Of a stretch of 64,000 nucleotides of DNA, positions 25,448 to 36,523 are shown in pieces (the stretch's first letter is position 1; each line of letters starts with the position of its first letter). The stretch lies in assembly GCF_014805625.2 (NCBI RefSeq), contig NW_023998421.1:7707753-7771752 (forward strand), in the 5' to 3' direction. Made by a program: the position numbers and the translations under genes. Below the pieces are notes generated by a model. That model made no database searches and was not told where the DNA came from. It saw only the letters and a program-made list of their open reading frames with translations. The DNA is from Glossina fuscipes. Its lineage: Eukaryota; Arthropoda; Insecta; Diptera; Glossinidae.

Positions 25448-27375
25448 ACATCGGCGTAATATGGGCTCTGTTGCGCTTAGGTGCAAGTATATTTCGGGCA
25501 AGTGTTGTGCGATCATGAATTAGATATGTCCACCAATTAATTGCTTCAAAAAGGCTGCAGGTCTTTCTCAATAAAAAGGTCATGCGACGCACCGTACAGA
25601 ATAATCTTTTAAGCTCCGAAATTTTTCCAAGTAAAGATCAGTAACGCCGTCAAAACGTTCTCTTTACATCGTTTGAAACTATCTGACGTGAAAGATGATG
25701 TCGTAGAAAGCAACTCGAGCAACAGTCGTGCACAAAAAATAAAAAGAAGTGGGATTCTATTTATTTAACATTGATACCTTTGGAAAGGGACTGATGTAAG
25801 GGGTTCTAAAGAATCTATTGAATGCAATTTGAAATGTATTTGAACCTTTTTTTAAATCATTCCTTTTATGTACCACTACGCAGCTATTGATTGGCCCCCA
25901 TTACTATATCTGGTAAAATTATTTCACAACGTACTGAGAATTGACAATTGTTTGACTTTTGAAATATAAAATATATTTTAAATATAAGTTTGTGTAGGTA
26001 TTTGGTATTTTTATTTGAATTTCGATGGATGATACGTTTTCAGAGCTAATGTTGTTTACCGTTAGCGAAAGAGTAATGGAAGAAAAGCAAATTTCGCCTA
26101 TACCTACTCAAGCGATTTCTTTAAAAGCCTTTAGACGTTTTTGTACAATTTCTCATATATGCTGATGTCGTGTTTAGCAGTTTGTGTTTATTATTTAATG
26201 TGCGTAAATGAAATTAAATAAAAAATATGTTTGTGTTAATGGATAATTTTGACATCATTAAATACATACACCTATACAGAAATTTTTAATGCAATGCACA
26301 TGTTCTTATATATTATGTTATGTATATGTATGCGTTTTGTCATTCCAAATTAAAAATGTCAATCGTAACGTTTCAAAATATTGACACTCAATTCGTTTGC
26401 ATCATAGAAGGAAGTCATACAGATGCAGAAAAAGTGTTGATGTCTCTATCTATGTGTAAATATAGTCCACCAAATATTTGCGAGGTTTTACATAAGTATA
26501 TCCAAAATGCCGAGAGCATTTCTATTCACCAGCAGCAGCAGTAGCAGCTGCAGCAGGTGACAGCATCTTTTTTTTATATATATTTTCGCAAAATTGTATC
26601 ATGGACTTGTTTAGTTTTCGCAATTGGGCATTAATTTAGTTAAGTATTTCGTTTGCGGCAGTTAATAACAGTGGGTGTTGCCTGTGTGTGCGCGGACTAA
26701 ATTTTCTTTTAAGTGAAGAACGAAAGAAAACACAAAAGGTGGGAACTTGTGCAAGAAAAGTGTTTCATGAGAAGTTCATTGAAACAAAGAAGTTTTAATA
26801 AAACGCACAAAGTATATATATATATCGGTCACGAATCGTACTTTTTGATGAAATAATTTGAATTTTTCGGCATTTTCTCAATTACGAGCCATTTTAGACC
26901 TAGCCAGTCAAATGCTTTATAACACCAGTTTTCTTGTTATGGGTTGTATGATTTCTTCAGTCCTAGTTCTATTTAGACCTACTCTTAAGTTTGTCTCAAC
27001 TATGTAGGGATCTGGTTCTATAATATTTTGAGAGGAGACATGCTGCCCTTATAAGTTTTCTTAAAACTTGCGTAATTTATTGAGCGCTCTGAAGATGTGG
27101 ACTGATCGAGGGGTCAATCATTTTTGATTTCTTAATTTCATCTGTCTTTAATTTAAGGGACCAATTATGCCGGTCGGTAAGTTCGTTTTTAATCAGTACG
27201 AAAAGTAAAAGTTTGGAATAACAATTTTTCCAAAACGTTCTCACTTATGGAGAAGTAAAATTATTGTGTAGGTGTTTTTACTGCACTTTAAATAAATTGT
27301 TAACTTGCACAAGTTCGCAATTGAAGTTCTACAATATCCGTATTAAGGCATAGTTTACGATTGAATTTCTCATTT

Positions 27376-27835
27376 TATTATACCTATCACCGAAGGATGA
27401 CTTGCAACAGATGGAAGAAAATTGCATAAATCCTACAAAGTGTATTTGTTCTCGGCCCATAACAAATATTAAATCCATCCAGGCATATCCGTCCTCCCGT
27501 CTCGCTTTGGATTTATGTGGCAAACTTTCTCTTGAATGCAGAAGCTAATATACGGACTTCAAATTTGTCGCAAATAAAGGAAGGTATTGCAGATAGGTTT
27601 ATATCGAAAATTGGCGAAATCAGTCAAAGGCCATTTCCATAATGCGATGTAAAGGCAAAAAAAAATTGCCCTTTTCCTTATTAATCGTGTCCTAGAGTAG
27701 ACTTAGCGATCGAAACCCGATAGAACCCGTACAAAACCGGAAAATATCGCTGTCACTCCCTCGACAGCGGTGTTTGAGTGCAAAAGATCCGGTCAAAGAG
27801 GAATTAAATTTTTCTTACTTGTTTCACATTGCCTT
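27376..27835 (+). repeat. Dispersed repeat, type 2
   Basis: It starts TTATACCTATCACCGAAGGA, then ATCCTACAAAGTGTATTTGT, AAATCCATCCAGGCATATCC, GTCCTCCCGTC and a GGCGAAATCAGTCAAAGG block. Related copies are at 33.6, 43.4 and 47.9 kb. Confidence 0.65.
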
Positions 27836-27896
27836 TGATATATTGCTATTTTGCATGGGTCGCTCTAGCTTACTGAGGTAACCTGAAAGGTTTTAT

Positions 27897-28170
27897 TACC
27901 ACAAGCGGTATATTAAGTTTCTGCGAACGTATGCAACACGCAGAAGGACTTGGGATAGACTGTACTACTACTTTTTACTATATGTATTCCGAATCGATCT
28001 TGTCTCTCTCTCCTCACTTCTTCTTTTTTCTTGTGTTCAACGTACAAACCGCAGTTTTTGAAATATTTCGATGAACTTTGGACCGTTGATATGTTTTGAC
28101 CCAACTCTCTTCAAAATGATTTAGATCGGATGACTTTAACGAACAGTTCCCATAAAACGTCTAATAGGCC
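27897..28170 (+). repeat. Dispersed repeat, type 1
   Basis: Ordered blocks: CGGTATATTAAGTTTCTGCG, AACACGCAGAAGGACTTG, TTCCGAATCGATCTTGTC, CGCAGTTTTTGAAATATTTC and GATGAACTTTG. It lies about 200 bp upstream of the sarcolamban A exon. Confidence 0.75.
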
Positions 28171-28376
28171 GGTGTTAGGCACCGAGTGTTCTATCCCCTT
28201 CATATATTGACATAGTGCACTAAAAGAAGTTTTGCTTTTTGTTTTAAGCTCAGCATAATTTTCTCCCTACTTACGATATTATTTCTTTTACTTTACTTAC
28301 TACTTACAACTATTTAATTTCTTTACTTACGATTCTAATGCAAAGTTTTATTTTTTCAAATATTTCAGCTTTAAAT

Positions 28377-28463
28377 ATGAGTGAGGGTAAGAGTTTATTC
28401 TCCACTTTCCTAATATTGGCTTTTCTCTTAATTTTCTTATGGATGCTCTATGCCATGTTCTAA
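28377..28463 (+). CDS. SclA: Sarcolamban A micropeptide
   Basis: A 28-codon frame begins 9 bases after a splice acceptor (AAATATTTCAG). It reads MSEGKSLFSTFLILAFLL, then a hydrophobic end LWMLYAMF. The layout (short charged N-terminus, LF.TF.ILA..L core, single membrane helix, about 28 residues) is that of fly sarcolamban A. That peptide is a relative of phospholamban and sarcolipin which binds the SERCA calcium pump in the sarcoplasmic reticulum and damps calcium uptake in muscle and heart. In Drosophila two such peptides are translated from one short-ORF transcript; the second is found here 6 kb downstream at 34495 on the same strand. Upstream non-coding exons were not identified. Confidence 0.88.
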   Translation: MSEGKSLFSTFLILAFLLIFLWMLYAMF

Positions 28464-29089
28464 GTCCGGCAACGTTAAATAAACATTTTTCTACAGAAAA
28501 CTAAGAGCATGTCGGTGTATAAATTAAAAAATTATAATTAAAAGAAAACTTTGCTTTTAAAGGCGTATTAAGAATGGTAAGTAAACAATTGTTATTACAA
28601 AAAATCGACATAACTGTAAATTTTATAGAGTCAATGCCTGCTAACTGTTAACGCATTTATTTTATTTCCATACATGGAGTTGTATCAGGTATAGTCTTTA
28701 CGCAATAAATAATAATATGTGACCCAACAATCTCGCCCATACTTCGAGGGCTTATCAGAGATTGTTCGTTACCAGATACCCCTACTAAGCAAATAATGGA
28801 TTAACTTTATCTCTAAATGTTTCTTTCCATTATGCAGATGAGTCTTTACGCATTCATTGCAAAACTTCATAGTTCTTCCGTAGTTTTCCAATCGAAACTT
28901 AGCTGGAAACATCTAAGCCTTATGGATCACAAACTTATTCTCGCTGACGGCCTAACCTTTGTCAATCGTCCATTAATTATATCTTTACTTCTAAGCTATT
29001 ATTCTGCGTTTTCTACACATAATACGTCACTCAATAAGTTGGCAGGATGATATATAAATGTAGCCATTACTAACAAGCCCATATGATGT

Positions 29090-29180
29090 TTAACACGTTA
29101 AGGAGGGCGTGTACCACCGGTGGCTCACAAGCGAATGTTTATGCGAAATATGAAAAACAGCGCCGTCCTTAACGTGTTAA
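29090..29180. mobile_element. 91-bp TTAA-flanked inverted-repeat element
   Basis: The left end TTAACACGTTAAGGAGGGCG and right end CGCCGTCCTTAACGTGTTAA are complementary over 20 bases with one mismatch. TTAA at both outer ends would fit a piggyBac-type target duplication. The interior carries a CCACCGGTGG palindrome and no coding capacity. The short length makes it a miniature or solo relic, not an autonomous element. Confidence 0.6.
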
Positions 29181-32100
29181 ATAATAACAGTTTGCAGACG
29201 AAATGTGTCAAAATTTCCTCGTGTTCTGAACAGTAGCTTGTTGGTTGCTTTTGACGGTTTTCGCCGTTTATTGTCCACGCAGTTGACGAAAGATAGTTAT
29301 GAGTCCATGTTCCATCCATTGTCTACCCTTCCTATATTAGGAACATTCCATCTTCAAAAAATTTGAACAACCATCTAGTATTGATGCCTAGCTGTGTCCA
29401 TATCTCCGGAAATGACTTTGCAAATAAATTACCAAAATTGTCTTTTTCATCTCAGCTGCACCTTACCTTATAATTTTAACTGTCCCGATATAAAACATTT
29501 CATTAATAGTCACATATATCAAGAGGTCAATAATTGTTATGAGAGAAAACATTACCTTGGTACAGTTAAGTAAAACATAAAATACTTTCCCTTAGCCATA
29601 ATTTAGCGAGCACTTAAGTTGAATGACGTCACATTTCCAAAATAGTGAGGCGCACTTGCGCGCTTTTGCGCACCCAGCGTAGTTGGTGTTGAATTCTCTG
29701 GTGTCACTGTTTCTTTCTTCTTCTTCTTCAAATTTTTTTCATCCATTGCTTTGATAATTAGAAAACTGAAGTCATTAATACCACTATAAGGACTGAATTA
29801 ATTATCGGAATGTTCTGAAGTTTTGACAGGTATCGTTTAAAGGCTTGGTTCATTCGGAAAGCGCAACAGTGTTGTTATAAATTTGTCAGACCGAAGATTT
29901 ATTGATTGATGTGTTAATTGTTGCTTTGACTTTTGTGCCGTGATAAGTGAGGGACACCTGTGCGTAATCTGTAAGATGTTCAAAAGTCTTGTAGCTAGCT
30001 ATAGGCTCCTCTTTTTCTTTTATCTTACAATTTGAAGTGCATAAGTTAATTGTTAAAGCAGGTAAAGAAATAATTAAGTAAATGACCCACTTAGTGCGCA
30101 TTAGGAAAAGATGGAGATATGATTACTTTCTAGCGTATGCAAGCAAAGCCTTCATGTAATGCGTGTACCTTTGATCAGTCTAACGCTCCTTTCGCCTCTC
30201 CTTTCAACTTGTTGCATGGTTTTGGAACGAAGACTTGTCTGAAGCTGAAACTGAAATATATTCTTTGAAAGCGAACGCTATCTTTTGAAGAAGAAACGCC
30301 AAACACACAATAGTTAAAAGTCGATATCAGACGAAAAAAATTCGAATGAAACGGAAATTTTCGCTTTTGTATAATGTAATCGTTAAACAAGCAATGATTT
30401 ATGGCAGTAATAAAGGTTGGGAAATTTATTTGGAATTATTATTCACCTTTCCGAAGAGTCGAAGATGTATAGCGTTTCTATCCGTCTGCTGGAGCTCATG
30501 AAAATCGTATTCATTTTGTTTAAACATTCGATGTATTCGATGATTTTCTTCTTCTTGACTATTTATAAAGAAAACAAAAACGTAAAAAAAAAAAAAATTT
30601 GAGAACAGAAAATTTTTGTTTAAAATCATTAAGTTTGCGTTGCATGTATGTATTCATAAATTTATAAAGCAATTTTTTATTTGTTAACGAACTAAAATAA
30701 GATTAATGACTGCCTTGCCAACGCATTTTTCATTTGTTTTTTTTTAAAAGCCATAGAAAACGGGGGCGAAAATGTTTGTGCATATATGTCAGAGAATTAT
30801 GAAATCGTACATGCTTAACTTATGGAAATCAACTGTGTATACATGGGGCAATATTGTAAATTTTACGTTTACAATTAAAGCTAAAGTGTTTTGGAAATTT
30901 TTTTCAAATTTTTTTTAATTGTTTAATTAAGAAGAAGAAGAAGAAGAAGTAGTCGTTTTATTTAACTTACCATATTTATTAATTTTTTTAAAAAATCTTT
31001 GACAACATTTTTGAAAGTACTTTAGATATTAGGTTTTTATTTTCTTCATATAGTTTCTTTGTTGTCTTCAACCGGTTCCCTCTTTCGTGGGAACAGCAAT
31101 AAGCAGTCATAGTCTAAGTTGTAGATTAATTGTTCCAACTTTTTGCTGTAAGAACTTAGTTGTTGTATCATTTCTGCAGATCATATGTTATTATTATATT
31201 TATAGGGCGTCCAACACGCGTTCAAATCAGCGCGCGGACTCTTTTGAAGCTATGAAAAGCAAACATACCTAACAATACTAACTCAACTATCAATGTCACT
31301 TGATTGTCGTCTCTTTACACGTTCCATTGGTAATTCAACTATCAACGGCACTTGATTGTCCTTTTTCCATGCAGCTTCAACGTTCTCCTCGGCCCACGAA
31401 ATTCATTAGTAAGAATTCTTTCCGACAATGATTTATTATCGCCTGATGTCATTCAACATTGCCAGGAATACGATTAATTCCATTTTCACATTCTCAAGTT
31501 TGTTTTCAAAAAGTCTTGCGAATGATTTTTCCTTAAAAATGCCTAACTTTTTGAAAATGTAAAAATTTTAATGCCTATAAAAATTAAATAAACTCTGAAT
31601 TTTTCAGAGTGATTATTGGTTTTATTATTTATTGTTTGTTTTTTTAGCAAGTTTTTCAACAAAAAAAAAAAAAAAACCTTGAAAACGTTTTAATTACAGC
31701 GTTCTAGTCTAGTAAATACAACCGGATATCTGTTATGGCTTTGGGTTGACAGTGAATTTTATTAACGGCTAAGATTGCATGTCCTTGAAAGAGCTTAAGC
31801 AAGTAAGCGAAATATCTTTGCTGGTAAACTTGATAAATTCTTTAAAATGATGAGAAGGTCATGTTCACCAAATCTTAAAAAGCTTCTCTTTGTAGAGGCC
31901 CTGAAGCGATTAAAGCTTATGAACATTCGCTGAGATTCAGTTTAAGTTAAGCAAAGAACGATAGACATTATGCAAATATGTAGGGAGAAGAGAAGGATCA
32001 CCTGAATCGACCTAATAAGAGAATGCGGAAATGAATTTTTGCTCTACTGTCTAAGGTATTTACTAAGAGCTTACAAAGTCGTCAAAATTACAGTTCATTT

Positions 32101-33621
32101 GATGATTTCTTCAATTTTTTGTCGCTATACCTTATTACTATATTATTGTTTGAAGGTCACCTTCAATCGTTTTCAGTAAACGAATATAAATCAAATAAAA
32201 ATTCTCTGCACTCTTTGTATTTAGAACGAATACTCTGTTGTTGTAACGTCGCAGAGGAAGTGAATTTTTCCAAGTATGATGTCAATAATTTTTCCTTTTT
32301 TCCCGCATAAAAAATCATAGCATGTCGTAAAAAAAACTAAAGCTTTTAAAAAGTAATTTTTTCGGCATCACCATAAATCTGTCATGTACATACATACATA
32401 TACCTTTACATATTGATATTATCGGTGGAAAAACAATAACAAATGCGAAGGTTGTGTCCATTTTATGCCTTACATTGTACACATATGATCTCAGCAAGAA
32501 AAACGGGACACTTTTTGCGGCACTGAATATTAGCATAGTTTTAATTTTACGTAGTTTATGATTTTTTCGTATTTGATCTTAATGAGCCACCAGAGGTCTG
32601 ATATTGAACTCTAGATAATAACTTTAATCGCCTTCTTTTTTGAATTGAAAAAATATCTGGTATAGATAAATAATTTATTTTATAATAGATGTATATGTGT
32701 ATATAATATGCGTTATACCTACGGCATTCAGTTGCTAGATGGAAAAAAGATCTGTTAATGAACGATATGACGTACAATATATGATAACTGAAAATGATAT
32801 TTGTGTGCTTTCCATTTGGATTTACAAGAGTTTTGAACTTACATTCAGAAAATTGATCGGTTGAAAATAAAAAACTTTAGATAAAGTTTATAAAGTTAAC
32901 TACTACTCATACGCGATGGCCTATAGATATTGCAACAAGCTTCCATGCGAACTTGCTAACTTTGTTGCATAAGAACGAGTATTTCTAAGTTGGAAAATTG
33001 CTTTACAATGTTTTGGTGGAGAATTTCTGTTCAATTTCCGATTATTTTAATAACTCGTTAACAAGAAGTTTATAACCATCTGCACATATCGGATCTTAAG
33101 TAATGGAAAGCATTAAGTTGGTTGCGCAAGTAGTCCGTTTATGTTCTTTCGCTTATTCACTTTCTTTCACTAATTCTACAAACACAAATAGGGTAAGAAG
33201 ACTCTCTTCTCTTAGAGTCGTCGCTACGTCAATTGAGTTCAAAAAAAGTGCTATGTGTCTTGTATACGAATCGCATTCTAATTGAATTCTAGTTTTAAAT
33301 TATTTCCAATATCTTTAGATCTTTGAGGGAAAGCAGCAAGATGAGCAGATAATGCGTAAATCTTCACTCCTTACACTTTTTGCCCTCAAACCTATTTAAC
33401 TGTCTGAACTTTTTTATCCTTAGCTTCATCTATTTCATATGCAGTTGAACTTGTGTGTCTGTTTGTGTCTCATTTAAACTTCTTTCAGAGTTTAAGTATT
33501 TGGTAAATTTTCGAAAAGACTTTTGCAGTTACTTAGAAAATCTCGCCAAATAATTTGTAAGAATTTTATTGTAAAAACAGATATCCACTCGCTGGTTGTT
33601 AAGCTAAATACCATATATTTT

Positions 33622-33855
33622 TTATAGCTATTACCGAAGGATAGATATATCATCTACCCGTTTGCCCCAAAATGAAGCTTCAGAGATCCTATAAAGTATA
33701 TATATACACAATTTTTACCAATATCAAATCTGTCTGTCCGTCCGTCTGTCCTATTTTCAAAAGCAAATACTATCACGATACACGCATGCTCTGTGAACGG
33801 TGCTAGAGAACCTGTACAAAAGTAAAAAAGATCGCTTACGCCCATCCAAGTTTCA
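33622..33855 (+). repeat. Dispersed repeat, type 2
   Basis: TTTTTATAGCTATTACCGAA opens it; GATCCTATAAAGTATATATA and CTGTCTGTCCGTCCGTCTGT follow, in type 2 order. Confidence 0.75.
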
Positions 33856-34157
33856 ATTGAATGGATTTTTCAAAATACTTTTAGAACAAAGATAACGAAT
33901 GGGCTTAAAAAATTCGGCAAAACCTGAATAAAATTTTCTAGTTTACTTGCTTTATGTTTACTTATTCCGGCTGATGGAAAGATTTATATATTTAGTATCT
34001 TGCAAAGTATATTCCAATACATAGATACACGAATAACACTAAAAGTATGTATCTTCTTAGATATACAACAATACACGCTCGCATAAATCTATGTATATAT
34101 TTAAATCTGTATATGTATTTATGTTAACCTATTGTGTTCGTTAATATAATTAAACGT

Positions 34158-34242
34158 AGAAAATTTTGGAATTTTCATTTTCTTTGGATACATACATATA
34201 TTTATCTATCCAAAGAAAAGGAAAATTCATAAAGAATTTTCT
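34158..34242 (+). other. pri-miRNA-like hairpin
   Basis: Two 22-base arms (34169-34190 and 34207-34228) pair with one mismatch around a 16-base loop. The left arm starts GAATTTTCATTTTCTTTGG and the right arm ends GAAAAGGAAAATTC. Below a 3/6-base internal loop, a further 8-bp stem pairs AGAAAATT (34158-34165) with AATTTTCT (34235-34242). Size and layout resemble a microRNA precursor, and it lies about 250 bp upstream of the sarcolamban B exon. It could equally be a small foldback repeat. AT-rich sequence raises the chance of an accidental fold, but near-perfect 22-base pairing is unlikely by chance. Confidence 0.4.
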
Positions 34243-34494
34243 TCGAGTTTCGGAAGCATTTCAGTTGTAGCATTTCACTCGTTACGAACGGCGTCAAAGA
34301 TCAATTTGAAATTTTTTCGAAATTTCTTAATAGAAAAAAACAAAAAAAAAAAAAAAAACACAAAAATATGTGCGTTAATTAAAAATTTATATATAATAAA
34401 ACCGAAAATGTGTTTTAGTTGAAAAAAAAAAATTAAAATTTCTTAAAATTTTCTTTTTTACATATTTTTTTTTTTAGAAAATTCCTTAATCAAG

Positions 34495-34584
34495 ATGAAT
34501 GAAGCCAGAAGCTTATTTACTACTTTCTTAATCCTGGCATTTTTGCTATTCTTACTTTACACCTTCTACGAAGTCATGTTCTAA
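34495..34584 (+). CDS. SclB: Sarcolamban B micropeptide
   Basis: A 29-codon frame lies 17 bases after a strong acceptor (long T tract then TTTTTTTAG). It reads MNEARSLFTTFLILAFLLF, then ends YTFYEVMF. It is very similar to the A peptide at 28377 and to the known fly sarcolamban B pattern (MNEA.SLFTTFLILAFLLFL core, 29 residues). It is a single-pass membrane peptide expected in the sarcoplasmic reticulum, regulating SERCA. The match to the B form, with its extra C-terminal residue and Glu before the end, separates it from the A form. It probably belongs to the same transcription unit as the A exon. Confidence 0.9.
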   Translation: MNEARSLFTTFLILAFLLFLLYTFYEVMF

Positions 34585-36389
34585 TAAAATCGGATTTAGA
34601 TTAATTGCTAAAGAAGAGAAAAAGAAAAAAAAAAAAAACAAGATAGAGCCGTTGCATACTGCTTCACATTTTTCTTAATAAAAATGAGCATCAAATTCCA
34701 CTCATTATATTTTAATATTAAATTTAAGCAGCTAGCATCTATATATTAACGGTTAAGTCAAGGGGGTAAGTGATTAAAATTTTTCTACAGAGTTTTTTTT
34801 TTTTTAAATACAAGCCCACCCACGACTAGCTGCGGATCACCATTAAACATTCTACACCATCTTATAATTGTTCATATAACGACGTTTCAAAATAAGACAA
34901 TTTGTGGAAGTGATCGAGAAAGTGGTACGAACGAAACCATTTTCAAAAGCCTTTGTCCTTGTCTAGGCTGGTGCTATGTTTCAGCAACTCCTTTTAATAT
35001 TGAATAATGAAAATATTTTTCTGGACCCAAAACATCTCATTTACTTGTAAAATACAGAAACAAGGAGAATGTTACAATCGGCTTAGATTAGCATCCAGTT
35101 CCAACTGTCACGAAAAAAAAATTTCTAAATCGCGCTTTTATGCTTCTTGTTATTTCATTATCTATGTGACAATGCAGGCGAAGCGCTTTAAACGAAGAAA
35201 AATTTGGCGAAGCCCTAGATCCAGCACTAGCTTGCGTTAAAACGAGAATAGGTTACATCAGTTAAATCATTGCATAATGTTTGTCGAGTAGAAAAATATG
35301 TGGAAATGCGTATCGTGGTCGATTAGAACATAAAGCGAACATTTTATTGTTTCCACGAGAAGAAGGAGAAACCCTTTGCTCTTTCCATTTCTATGTGGAC
35401 TATGTGTTGGCATCGTATTACGTACCAACTCCTGCGTAGGATTACAGTTGAAACTATTAAATGTTTTTGTGGTACAAGGGTATGTTAAGTTTGTGTCGGA
35501 TGCATTTGATATCTAGAAGGACTTGATATCGACTCATCTTTTATCTGAGCGATTCGTTCAGATTCGCTTTATAAATCACTTTCTGGATCGAACTAGGATG
35601 GTCTGTCCTTAAGTTCGTCTTGCTGGTCACAATTTTTGAGATGCTTTTGCGAAATTTTAGTTCACTGTCATGTTTAGGTCAACGACGAATACTTTTGCGA
35701 TAACCTATCAAATAATGTTTCATTGTGGGAAGTCGTTACATGAATATCTGTAGAGTGGTGTGGACTATTTAATGATGGACTGTGGCCCACTCAATGTTGC
35801 TTATTTCGAATACACAAATTATTGCTCTTCTTATTGAGATCACTTTTGCAAAATTTTACCAATGGATATTTGGAGTCATATATTTTTAAAACACAAAATG
35901 GCAATCAGATATATTCGAAGCCTTATGCCTTATGTTCGTTTCATTTAGAATTGGGTCTTAGTAGCGAATATAGTTTGAGGGTAACTATCGTTTTCTGAGC
36001 GAAATTTTTGATCAAAGCTATTAAAGCTCTGCTCTACAAGCTATGCTTTTAGGTTTCTACTGCTTTTTAGGGTTTCCGATATCTACTTGCTATCAATAAA
36101 TATTACAAGCTAATATTCGGTCCGCATTGCTCGTAATTCCTTTATAATTATTTTTAATCTATGAAACATTTACGCTCTTCTTCCGAAGTTAAGTACACAA
36201 AAAAAGGACTTCATTATAACTTATTTGGATCACCAAAATCAATTCTAGGATTAAATGTACAAACTGCCAACAAAGACTCGCTTCTCGATGTTCTTTTTTA
36301 TTCTAATAGCTAGCGCAGATCATTCGTTAAACGGATAGTCTGAAAAGTGAATTATAACTAATACACATAAACATATTTTATGTTCATAT
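34585..36389. other. Intergenic, no gene seen
   Basis: It begins with the sarcolamban 3' sequence (A-rich tract with AATAAAA at about 34677). A type 1 repeat lies at 35466-35780. No coding exon was recognised. Confidence 0.4.
35466..35780 (+). repeat. Dispersed repeat, type 1
   Basis: Blocks in order: GGTACAAGGGTATGTTAAGT, TTGTGTCGGATGCA, TCTAGAAGGACTTGATATCG, AAATCACTTTCTGGATCGAA, GGTCTGTCCTTAAGTTCGTC and CACAATTTTTGAGATG. Confidence 0.75.
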
Positions 36390-36489
36390 NNNNNNNNNNN
36401 NNNNNNNNNNNNNNNNNNNNNNNNNNNNNNNNNNNNNNNNNNNNNNNNNNNNNNNNNNNNNNNNNNNNNNNNNNNNNNNNNNNNNNNNN

Positions 36490-36522
<33 letters not shown>
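36390..36522. other. 100-N assembly gap followed by a T run
   Basis: Bases 36390-36489 are exactly 100 N, the usual placeholder for a gap of unknown length. A run of 33 T follows directly, so the gap probably formed at a homopolymer. Order and distance across it are less certain than elsewhere. Confidence 0.98.

Positions 36523-36523
<1 letters not shown>

Larger units (their letters stand above)
25448..28376. other. Intergenic, repeats only
   Basis: It holds the tail of the retrotransposon relic, a small CAG/CTG patch (about 26527-26560) and two repeat copies (27376 and 27897). The patch at 26640-26800 is less AT-rich and could carry a transcript start for the sarcolamban A exon downstream, but I have no direct support. 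Confidence 0.35.
28464..34157. other. Interval between the two sarcolamban exons
   Basis: If the two peptides share one transcript, this is intronic. It contains a small TTAA-flanked inverted-repeat element (29090-29180), an AAG microsatellite (30929-30949), a near-duplicate AACTATCAA.G.CACTTGATTG pair at about 31285 and 31338, and a type 2 repeat (33622). No protein-coding gene was seen on either strand. Confidence 0.4.

Noticed and set aside
25317..25592. 91-aa minus-strand frame
   Set aside because: Antisense of the retrotransposon relic; no motif of its own.
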